This document shows, in pieces, positions 57,306 to 64,000 of a stretch of DNA of 64,000 nucleotides. The notes under the pieces are model-generated. The model saw only the letters and a list, made by a program, of their open reading frames with translations. It made no database searches and was not told where the DNA came from. Both the position numbers and the translations under genes were made by a program. Numbering within the stretch: position 1 is the stretch's first letter; each line of letters opens with the position of its first letter. The stretch is from Actinoplanes philippinensis. GTDB taxonomy: Bacteria; Actinomycetota; Actinomycetes; Mycobacteriales; Micromonosporaceae. The stretch lies in the NCBI RefSeq assembly GCF_900113015.1, contig NZ_FONV01000006.1, positions 1 to 64,000 of the forward strand. Reading direction: 5' to 3'.

Positions 57306-58289
57306 TTACAGCTCGCGCAGGTCGCTGGACCGCGCCAACTGCAGGGTGGGTACGTCGAGCACTTCCGGCGCGAGCAGCAGGGGGCCGACGGTGATGGCGG
57401 CCTCGGCGTCGACGGTGACCCGGTCGGCCCGCACCACGTCCGGGCGGCCGCTGCGCAGCAGGGCGGTCATGCGTTCGTGCAGGTCGGGGTCGGCAGCCAG
57501 CGCGGCCCCGATCGTCTTGTTGCGCTGCAGCAGGTCCCGCACGTAGTGGGCGGAGCCCTGCGAGGCGCGAACCCAGGGCCCGGCCGGCTCGGGATGCGGC
57601 GGCACGATCCGGCTGCCGGTGCGGCCGGTCGGTCCGACATGAGACCAGACGCGGATGTGCGGGTCGTCGCCGTCGACGTACAGAACCCGGTCGAGGAAGT
57701 ACTCGCCGGCGTAGTCGGCGGTCGGGCGGTGGTCGGCGGCGCGGGCCGGCACGGCGACCGTGCGGGCGGTCGGATGGTCCTGGGCGATCAGGAAGGTGGC
57801 GACCGCCTCGTGCATCGGGATGTCGGCCAGGCGCAGGGCGACGTCGGCCGCGCCGCGCTCGTGTTCGTCGCCGAGGATCGGCAGCACGAAGTTGTCGTGC
57901 TCCAGAACGTTGAACGCGCTGACGTCGAGATCGGCGGGCGACTTGATCGCGATGACCTCACGCAGCACGCCGGTGATCAGCCGGGCGGCGGCGTCGAAGA
58001 AGTCGCGGTAGGGCCGCCAGTGCAGGTCCTGGGTCCACATCGGGCCGAATCCGCGGCCGGGGCCGCTCCAGCCGGCGGCGGCCAGCGTCTCACGCTGCCG
58101 AGCCGTCAGTGGGAGGTCGTCGTTGTCGCTCACCTCGACGTGGAGGTAGTCGTCGCCGTGATGGACCTGCACGAAGCCGAGTCTGTGCCAGGCGAGGATC
58201 GCCGCGTCCTCGACGCAGGCGCGGGCGATGCCCAGCGCCAGGCCCTGCTCGAAGGTGTCCCAGTCGTGCGTGCCGATCGTGTCCCCCAT
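57306..58289 (-). CDS. Uncharacterised protein, possibly TY-Chap/YbjN-like
   Basis: 327 residues from ATG 58289; no strong ribosome site. The first half (EDAAILAWHRLGFVQVHHGD, DLPLTARQRETLAAAGWSGP, AARLITGVLREV) follows a secretion-chaperone-like (YbjN/TY-Chap) pattern. The second half is a different domain with an HERMTALLRSGRPDVVRADR motif. Its convergent neighbour is the VOC gene; its divergent neighbour, 79 bp away, is an ankyrin-repeat protein. Function unknown. Confidence 0.6.
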   Translation of the reverse strand: MGDTIGTHDWDTFEQGLALGIARACVEDAAILAWHRLGFVQVHHGDDYLHVEVSDNDDLPLTARQRETLAAAGWSGPGRGFGPMWTQDLHWRPYRDFFDAAARLITGVLREVIAIKSPADLDVSAFNVLEHDNFVLPILGDEHERGAADVALRLADIPMHEAVATFLIAQDHPTARTVAVPARAADHRPTADYAGEYFLDRVLYVDGDDPHIRVWSHVGPTGRTGSRIVPPHPEPAGPWVRASQGSAHYVRDLLQRNKTIGAALAADPDLHERMTALLRSGRPDVVRADRVTVDAEAAITVGPLLLAPEVLDVPTLQLARSSDLREL

Positions 58290-58368
58290 GAGTTGATCAT
58301 CCCATGGAAGGGGTCGTTCACCGGCGGCAGTGCGGCCGGACGGTGGCCGCCGGGGATAGTTTGTTGCG

Positions 58369-60135
58369 GTGAGCATCACCGAGGCCGCCGTACGGGGCTG
58401 GCGCATCGCCCGCCGCTACGCGGTGCCCGCACCGATGATCGACAGGGCGACCGAGCGCCGCCTCGCCGGCGATTGGCGGGGCGCCTGCTCCGCCGCCGAC
58501 GTCGCCGTCGACCTCGATCTTTCCGAGATCAACCGCCGCTTCGGTACGGCGGCCGCCGCCCGCATCGAGGAGGATCTCCGGCACTTCGCCCCCGACCTGC
58601 TGCGCTGGCACCTGCCCCGCCTGCCGAGCACCGGCAGCACCGCCCTGTCACCCCGGCGCCTGTCGGTCCTCGCCCGCTACGACGACGACCTGGTCCTCGC
58701 CGTCGGCAGCCCCCGCACCGGTTACGGCCGTCAGCAACTACGCCTCCTCGTCGCCGCCGAGCCGCTGGAGACAGCCGAGCCGCGGATCGCCGCCCGCTGG
58801 AACCTCAACCACCAGCCCTGCACCTGGTATCAGACCGTGGACCGCGATCTGCCCCGCCACCGGTGGGACGTCCGCCACTGCGGCGAGCTGCTGACCTGGC
58901 ACGGCCTGGAACCGGCACCCCACGACCATCTCATCTGGGACCTGCACGACACCGAGAGCTTCCTGCAGGCGTGGGCGGAACAGGGAGTCGACATCCCGGA
59001 GCAGCAGGTGCGAGTCAATCCCCGCCTGGCTCTCGGCTACTGGTACCGGCTGCCGGAGATCGTCCGTGCGGTCCGCGACGCCGCTCCTGGGCGGGTCGGC
59101 GTCGACTCGCCGGGCCGGCCCAGCCTGTTGTTCACCCCGGCCGGACAGGGCCGGCTCGCCATGAGCTTTCACTGCTATCCGCCGTACGACGCACACCTCC
59201 ACCTCGATCGTCTCGACGTGCCGCTGGACGTGCTGCTGATCCAGCTCGGGCTCCTGGACCCGGACCATCTGCACCCGCTGATCCACGCGGCGCTGTTCCC
59301 GTCCGCGACGCGGCCTCCGGCCGGGCCACCGCGTCCCGGCCGGCCGGCGACGGACCCGGTGCGGGTGCGCTGCGGCGGCGAGTGGCACGAGGTCCACTGG
59401 CAGGACGGGCGGGTCCGGATCCCGCACAGCGAGCAGGAGGAACAGCGGGAGACCGCGCTGGTCGCGTTCGGCGGCAGCCGCAGTGGTTGCTTCGCCGCCA
59501 AGACCGCGATGGAGAACGGTCCCGCCGGACGGCCCCGCCGGCGGCGGAACGCCACCGACTTTCCGGATCCCTGGGCGGCCGCCGCCACGCCGTCGAACGC
59601 CCCTCCCCCACCGCCACCGCCACCGCCACCGCCCGCCCGCCGTGCCCGGCTGCCGCGGCGGCTGCGCGACCAACGCCGCGAACTGATGCGGCTCGCCCTG
59701 CACGGCGACACCGAAGGCGTGGTGTCACTGCTCGACGCCGGTGTCTCCACCCACGTACGCGACCATCGAAGCCGCACCCTGCTCCACTTCATGGCACACC
59801 TGCGTGATCTCGCCCTGCTGGCACGGCTGCTCGCCGAAGGCCTCGACATCGAACACGCCGACGTGGCCGGGGTGACCCCGCTGGTCGCCGCCGCTCACGG
59901 CATGGGCGACATCGCGGTGATCCGCGCCCTGATCGCGGCCGGCGCCCGCCTGGACGTGGTCTTCGCAACCACCGGCGAGCCGCTCACGGCCTGGCTGGAG
60001 AAGGCCCGGCCGGACGTCTACGCCGCGATCAGCGACCTGGAAGACCCCGCGGCCCGCACCGCCCGCCTCGCCTGGAACCAGCAACTGGCCGAGTGGGCAC
60101 GCGCTCACGACGAGTGGCAGAGCCGCAGCCCCTGA
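58369..60135 (+). CDS. Large cytoplasmic protein with polyproline linker and C-terminal ankyrin repeats
   Basis: 588 residues. The GTG at 58369 follows a TAGTTT -10 (58357-58362) by 6 nt: leaderless. Residues 1-380 are an unfamiliar domain (EAAVRGWRIARRYAVPAPMI; HFAPDLLRWHLPRLP). A run of 11 prolines (about 410-420) links it to an ankyrin array (430-545; LALHGDTEGVVSLLDAGVST, DIEHADVAGVTPLVAAAHGM). Proteins like this are frequent in actinobacteria and uncharacterised. Likely a protein-interaction scaffold; its divergent partner may be functionally tied to it. Confidence 0.78.
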   Translation: MSITEAAVRGWRIARRYAVPAPMIDRATERRLAGDWRGACSAADVAVDLDLSEINRRFGTAAAARIEEDLRHFAPDLLRWHLPRLPSTGSTALSPRRLSVLARYDDDLVLAVGSPRTGYGRQQLRLLVAAEPLETAEPRIAARWNLNHQPCTWYQTVDRDLPRHRWDVRHCGELLTWHGLEPAPHDHLIWDLHDTESFLQAWAEQGVDIPEQQVRVNPRLALGYWYRLPEIVRAVRDAAPGRVGVDSPGRPSLLFTPAGQGRLAMSFHCYPPYDAHLHLDRLDVPLDVLLIQLGLLDPDHLHPLIHAALFPSATRPPAGPPRPGRPATDPVRVRCGGEWHEVHWQDGRVRIPHSEQEEQRETALVAFGGSRSGCFAAKTAMENGPAGRPRRRRNATDFPDPWAAAATPSNAPPPPPPPPPPPARRARLPRRLRDQRRELMRLALHGDTEGVVSLLDAGVSTHVRDHRSRTLLHFMAHLRDLALLARLLAEGLDIEHADVAGVTPLVAAAHGMGDIAVIRALIAAGARLDVVFATTGEPLTAWLEKARPDVYAAISDLEDPAARTARLAWNQQLAEWARAHDEWQSRSP

Positions 60136-60229
60136 GCTTCGCCCGGATGATCGCGAACGGCGTCGACGCGAATCTCGAGACAGCCGTCGAGGAGCTGGCC
60201 GATTTCCCGGCGGCCTGAACTCGGGGCGA

Positions 60230-60880
60230 TCAGCTCACCAGGCCGTTGCGGTAGGCGTAGACGACGGCCTGGACACGGTCTCGCAGGTCGAGTTTGGTGA
60301 GGATCCGGGAGACGTACGTCTTGACGGTCTCGTGGCTGATCACCAGGGTCGCCGCGATCTCGGTGTTGGACAGGCCGTTGGCGATCAGGCGCAGCACCTC
60401 CAGCTCGCGGGCGCTCAGCGGCGTGTCTCCCGCGGCTCGTTGGGACGGCAGGATCCGGGACGCGTAACGGCCGACCAGCTGGCGGGTCACCTCCGGCGCG
60501 AGCAGCGCCGCCCCGGTCGCGACCGTCCGGATGCCGTGCAGCAGGTGCGCCGGTGGCGCGTCCTTGAGCAGGAAACCGCTGGCGCCGGCGCGCAGCGACT
60601 CGTACACGTACTCATCGAGGTTGAAGGTCGTCACCACCAGCACCTTGATCGGATGCGGTACGCCGGCGCCGGCCAGCCGGGCGGTGGCCTCGATGCCGTT
60701 GAGGCCGGGCATGCGCACGTCCATGACCACCACGTCCGGCGACAGGTCGTGCGCGAGTGCGACAGCGGTGTGGCCGTCCCCGCACTCGCCGGCCACCGCC
60801 ATGTCCGGCTGGGCGTCGATGATGGTGGCGAACCCGGTCCGGATCAGCGGCTGGTCGTCGCAGACCAGCACCCTGATCAT
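60230..60880 (-). CDS. NarL/FixJ-type response regulator
   Basis: 216 residues. Receiver with acceptor Asp54 in VVMDVRMP, acidic pair CDDQ (Asp8-Asp9), switch residues in VTTFN and FLLKDAPP, then LuxR helix-turn-helix (LSARELEVLRLIANGLSNTE, AATLVISHETVKTYVSRIL). Its ATG overlaps the kinase stop by 4 bp. Third gene of the CPBP-kinase-regulator operon. An in-frame 24-codon fragment at 60147-60218 lies in the gap before it and is probably not a gene. Confidence 0.94.
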   Translation of the reverse strand: MIRVLVCDDQPLIRTGFATIIDAQPDMAVAGECGDGHTAVALAHDLSPDVVVMDVRMPGLNGIEATARLAGAGVPHPIKVLVVTTFNLDEYVYESLRAGASGFLLKDAPPAHLLHGIRTVATGAALLAPEVTRQLVGRYASRILPSQRAAGDTPLSARELEVLRLIANGLSNTEIAATLVISHETVKTYVSRILTKLDLRDRVQAVVYAYRNGLVS

Positions 60881-61995
60881 GACGGGATCCGCGCGGTCAC
60901 CACGAAACCGCCCCCGGCCCGCGGCCCGGCGCTGAAGTCGCCGCCGAGTGTCCGGACACGGTCACGCAGCCCGGTCAGGCCGCGCCCGCTGCCACCGGGC
61001 GTATCCGTGGCCGACCCTGATCCGTCCGTACAGATGCGCATGTCCGTCTCCCCCGGCCCGTATCGGACGGTGACGCTGGTCCGGGCGCCGTGGTCGTATT
61101 TCAAAGCGTTCGTCAACGCCTCCTGCGCCACCCGGTAGACGGTGGCCGACGCGCCGCCCGCGGTGTCCGGCGAGGCGCCCTGCTCGATCAGCTCCACCGG
61201 CTGGCCGGCTCGCCGGGTCCGCTCGACCAGTGCCCGCAGTTCGCCGCCGTGACCGGGATCGAGCAGGTCGAGCACGTGCCGCAGGTCGGTGATCGCCTGC
61301 CGTCCGGTGTCCGAGACCGCGGCCAGCGCCTCGTCGAGCCGTTCCGGCGCCGCGGTCAGATAGCGTGCGGCCTCGGCCTGGACCACCATCGCTGTCACGT
61401 GATGGGTGACCACGTCGTGCAGTTCCCGGGCGATCCGGGTGCGCTCGGCGACCCGGGTGGCCTCCTCCAGGTGCCGCCGGTGCTCCAGCTCGGCGCGCCG
61501 GCTGCGCCGCAGCGTCGCCCCGACCGCCCACATCGCACCGAGGATCACGTAGAACAGCCCGACCGCGTCCGGCCCGAGCTGTCCGATTCCGGCCAGAGCG
61601 GCGGCCAGCGCGAGGAAGGCGACGGTAGCGGTGATCACGATGGCCCGCCGGTGCCGTGAGGCGTACAGGCCGGCGCTGATCAGGGCTATCGCCAGGGCGA
61701 TGCCGCCCAGGGTGTTGTAGCCGCACAGCTGGTCGGCGGCGAACCCGGCGAACACCAGCGCGAGGGTCACCGTCGGCCGGGTGCGGCGCAGCGCCAGCGG
61801 CAGGCACTCGACGACGATGATCAGCACACCCCAGGCGTCGAACGGCCGGGCCGGCACCGCCTCGGCGAGCCGGGTGCCGTGCCGGTGCCAGTCCGGAACC
61901 AGCGCCAGCGCCGTCAGCAGCAGCGCGAAGGGAAGGTCCTGGACCGCGACGTCGTAGCGGCGCCACCGGTCCCGCAGGCCGGCGAAGTCGATCAC
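60877..61995 (-). CDS. NarL-type sensor histidine kinase
   Basis: 372 residues. Five or six membrane helices (about 20-165; LPFALLLTALALV, VTLALVFAGFAADQL) form the sensor, followed by HisKA_3 with the His in RTRIARELHDVVTHHVTAMV and HATPase_c (EALTNALKYDHGA, GSGRGLTGLRDRV). The start ATG overlaps the CPBP stop by 4 bp. Together with the intramembrane protease this resembles lantibiotic or envelope-stress sensing operons, but no peptide cluster is seen. Confidence 0.93.
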   Translation of the reverse strand: MIDFAGLRDRWRRYDVAVQDLPFALLLTALALVPDWHRHGTRLAEAVPARPFDAWGVLIIVVECLPLALRRTRPTVTLALVFAGFAADQLCGYNTLGGIALAIALISAGLYASRHRRAIVITATVAFLALAAALAGIGQLGPDAVGLFYVILGAMWAVGATLRRSRRAELEHRRHLEEATRVAERTRIARELHDVVTHHVTAMVVQAEAARYLTAAPERLDEALAAVSDTGRQAITDLRHVLDLLDPGHGGELRALVERTRRAGQPVELIEQGASPDTAGGASATVYRVAQEALTNALKYDHGARTSVTVRYGPGETDMRICTDGSGSATDTPGGSGRGLTGLRDRVRTLGGDFSAGPRAGGGFVVTARIPS

Positions 61996-62843
61996 CCCGC
62001 GATCCTAGACGGCCGGGAAGAGACGAACTCCACGGTACGGGCGGAGCGCCGCATCGGCACCAGATGACCGCGGCGACGGGCGAGCCACAGGAACACCGCC
62101 GTCACCAGGACGCCCGCGATCAGGGTGAACACACTCGCCTCCGGCCCGAACTGCCCGCCGCTGACCAGGGTGTTGCCGGTCGACTCCGACTCCAGGATGC
62201 CGCGCCGCAGCCCGTTGCCGGAGACCGTCGAGCTGAAGATCGCCGACTGGGCGTAGTTCCACCCGAAATGCAGGCCGATCGGCAGCCACAGGGTACGGCT
62301 GGCGATGTACGCCGCGGTCAGCATGCCTCCGCCGGCGATCGCCACACACAGCGCGCCCCACCAGGTGGCGTCCGGGTTGAGCATGTGCACACCACCGAAC
62401 ACCAGCGCCGACACCGCGAACGCCGGCCAGGTGCCGGTCAGTTTCTCCAGGTGCCGGAACAGCACACCGCGATAGAGCAGCTCCTCGGTCGTCGCGGCTC
62501 CGGCCATGAACCCGATCAGCCCCACCGCGTCGATCGGGCTGTCACTGACGCCGGTGACCCGGTAGCCGCCGTTGAAGGCGATGTCACCGATCACCACCGC
62601 GAAGATCGCCACCCCCAACAGCACACCCCGGATCAAACCCGAGGCAGCGGTACGGCCGGAAGCCTCGGTGACCTGCCGTTTCTCCGTGGCCCGCACCACC
62701 CCGTGGTAGACGAGCGTGGCGATCACCGCGGCCACCACCCCGACCGCCAGTGACAGCCAGGCGTTGCCGTCGACGAGGGTGATCGCCTGCCCGGCCAGCG
62801 CCGACACCGCCAGCACCGCGACGAGCTGAAGTACAAACCGCAT
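61992..62843 (-). CDS. CPBP-family intramembrane metalloprotease
   Basis: 283 residues from ATG 62843 (GGAAGGTG upstream). About eight membrane helices. The CPBP active-site motifs are intact: Glu120-Glu121 with Arg125 in TTEELLYRGVL, His153 in FGGVHML and His192/Asn196 in GLHFGWNYA. Family roles include CAAX processing and bacteriocin self-immunity. As first gene of the operon with the kinase and regulator, it may process a signal for them. Confidence 0.92.
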   Translation of the reverse strand: MRFVLQLVAVLAVSALAGQAITLVDGNAWLSLAVGVVAAVIATLVYHGVVRATEKRQVTEASGRTAASGLIRGVLLGVAIFAVVIGDIAFNGGYRVTGVSDSPIDAVGLIGFMAGAATTEELLYRGVLFRHLEKLTGTWPAFAVSALVFGGVHMLNPDATWWGALCVAIAGGGMLTAAYIASRTLWLPIGLHFGWNYAQSAIFSSTVSGNGLRRGILESESTGNTLVSGGQFGPEASVFTLIAGVLVTAVFLWLARRRGHLVPMRRSARTVEFVSSRPSRIAG

Positions 62844-62940
62844 GCCACACCTTCCGTAGGCCTCGCGACACCCCGCCGCGACTGCGGAGAAACCTACGGA
62901 GATGTACGCCGGAAAATGTCCCCGTACAGCGGACACTTTT

Positions 62941-62964
62941 CCTGTAGCTCGCCCGAGCTACAGG
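62941..62964. promoter_or_regulatory. Inverted repeat in the CPBP divergent region
   Basis: Perfect 11-bp arms (62941-62951 and 62954-62964) separated by two bases, 98 bp upstream of the CPBP start. A candidate operator; two TTGTCCGA direct repeats follow 20 bp further on the plus strand. Confidence 0.6.
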
Positions 62965-63077
62965 ACGTGCCTCGCCCTCGTGTTGTCCGAACCTCGATTG
63001 TCCGATCCGCACCGTGGTGGCAAGACAATTCGCCGGTTGTTAGGCAGGGGGTCCACACCGACAACGGGAGGACTCGC

Positions 63078-63644
63078 ATGCGTCGATGGGACATTCCGAG
63101 ACGGGCGGCGCTCGCCGTGGCCACGGTTTTCACCGTGCTGCTGACGGCGGTCTCGCCGGCCGTGGCGGGCGATGATCCGGGGAAGAGGAACAGCGCCCGG
63201 GCCGCCGCCACGTTCTGCGACGGCTGGCACCGGCTCGACCATGGGGTCAGCGGCAGCCACGCCGTGGTCGAGCCGGGTGCGCCCTGGCACGTCCGCCTGG
63301 GTGGCGACACCGACGGCTACCAGAACTTCATGTTCTGCGACTACGGTTACAACGCGGGCGCCGGAAAGCGGAAGGTCGCCTTCTACTCCAACGCCTCGAA
63401 GCAGTATCTGACCTGGCGCAACGGCGAGGTCGTGGCCAGCGGCACGGAGCCGGACGGCCCGGACTACTGGTGGGTGTGCGCGCTGGACACGACCTGGGTG
63501 GAGATCAGTTACTTCACGCGGGACGCGTACCTGACCCGCAACTCCGCCAACTACCTGACCACCGTGAGCGGCCCGCCGGGCGGCGAGGTGCTGTGGCAGC
63601 GCTACCAGTTCGGCCCGATCAGCGACATCCTGCCCTACTGCTGA
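63078..63644 (+). CDS. Small secreted protein of unknown function
   Basis: 188 residues, ATG after GGGAGGA. Signal peptide ends near VAG-DD (about residue 30). The mature part is aromatic-rich with repeated WH/YW motifs (FCDGWHRLDHGV, YWWVCALDTTWVEISYFTRD) and four cysteines, suggesting a disulphide-stabilised beta protein. No family recognised. It is divergent from the CPBP operon and followed by a strong terminator. Confidence 0.75.
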   Translation: MRRWDIPRRAALAVATVFTVLLTAVSPAVAGDDPGKRNSARAAATFCDGWHRLDHGVSGSHAVVEPGAPWHVRLGGDTDGYQNFMFCDYGYNAGAGKRKVAFYSNASKQYLTWRNGEVVASGTEPDGPDYWWVCALDTTWVEISYFTRDAYLTRNSANYLTTVSGPPGGEVLWQRYQFGPISDILPYC

Positions 63645-63718
63645 CAAGCGTCGGTGCCCGGAGCAAGGCAGCCGGAGGACGATTCGACGGTCACTTCACT
63701 TTCGCCGGAATTCGTTCT

Positions 63719-63771
63719 CCGGTGTCACACCGGCGGTCCCCTTCCGGGATGGACCGCCGGTGTGACACCGG
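63719..63771. terminator. Strong bidirectional terminator
   Basis: Perfect 21-bp inverted repeat (63719-63739 with 63751-63771) and an 11-nt loop between two convergent genes; the right arm ends 1 bp before the downstream gene's stop codon. Confidence 0.88.
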
Positions 63772-63772
63772 A

Positions 63773-63997
63773 TCAGGCCGGCTGGTCATCGTCGTCGACG
63801 ACCTTGGCGGCGAGCGTCGAGGCGAGCGCCACCATCCGGCGGATCGTCGGCTCGTCGGCGTCGCGCACCTCGATCACGTCCCGGTCGTGGAAGAACGGTA
63901 TCGGCCGGCCGGACGTATGGCCGCTCCAGCATGCGACCGGCGGGCAGGTGATCCAGCGGGCGCCGGAGGGCAGCGTCGCCTCGATCCGCGTCATCAT
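63773..63997 (-). CDS. Small protein, possibly truncated at the window edge
   Basis: 74 residues from the ATG at 63997, three bases from the window end; the frame may continue outside. The sequence (MMTRIEATLPSGARWITC, PIPFFHDRDVIEVRDADE) is soluble, with no motif I recognise. Ends at the strong terminator. Confidence 0.55.
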   Translation of the reverse strand: MMTRIEATLPSGARWITCPPVACWSGHTSGRPIPFFHDRDVIEVRDADEPTIRRMVALASTLAAKVVDDDDQPA

Positions 63998-64000
63998 CTC

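Noticed and set aside
60147..60218. 24-codon plus-strand frame after the ankyrin gene
   Set aside because: Too short, no ribosome site; may be a remnant.

Overview
The window is high-GC DNA (about 70 percent G+C) with strong third-position GC bias, GTG and TTG starts, Tat and Sec signal peptides, many ricin-type (CBM13) lectin tails and several leaderless promoters. This points to a filamentous, soil-type actinobacterium, most like the Micromonosporaceae (Actinoplanes or Micromonospora group); that placement is inferred. I see no rRNA, convincing tRNA, CRISPR array, transposase or phage structural gene.

Positions 1-19.6 kb form a secreted plant-glycan utilisation locus. One minus-strand unit carries GH127 and GH10 enzymes. 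A GH63-like enzyme diverges from a LacI-regulator/clan GH-A/GH54 operon across two LacI-type operators. A long minus-strand operon (17.9 to 9.5 kb) encodes a PQQ-type sugar dehydrogenase, a ThuA+DUF1080 protein, a GH95 enzyme and a serine hydrolase. A CE1-type feruloyl/acetylxylan esterase follows. Seven proteins here carry CBM13 modules. The GH127 and dehydrogenase operons share an almost identical promoter/operator block. A single protein at 48.8-52.1 kb repeats the dehydrogenase-like propeller + CBM13 + DUF1080 combination. Together these suggest an extracellular 'oxidise then cleave' (3-keto-glycoside) route alongside classical hydrolases.

Positions 19.7-43.2 kb are a mosaic of small regulatory and housekeeping units: a FAD monooxygenase/TetR pair with twin operators, two ECF sigma factors each with a membrane partner, a HEAT-like protein, a DIP1984-family protein, an SCO6745-family protein, an M16 peptidase/helical-protein pair, a decayed phosphatidylinositol-mannoside acyltransferase, a creatininase-family protein, a trypsin-like protease, a DUF1877-like protein, a membrane-anchored beta-lactamase-fold hydrolase and a NarL-type two-component system.

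Positions 43.2-48.5 kb hold a TetR/MFS/CYP102 unit. A self-sufficient P450-reductase fusion lies behind a drug exporter, controlled from a 42-bp perfect palindrome, an arrangement reminiscent of Bm3R1/P450BM-3. From 52.3 kb to the end come a class-IV PLP enzyme, a PadR/permease-prefix membrane operon with its own operator, a duplicated-domain secreted protein, a WYL-like regulator (core motif missing) divergent from a VOC protein, a divergent chaperone-like/ankyrin pair, a CPBP protease/histidine kinase/response regulator operon, and two small genes separated by a strong bidirectional terminator.
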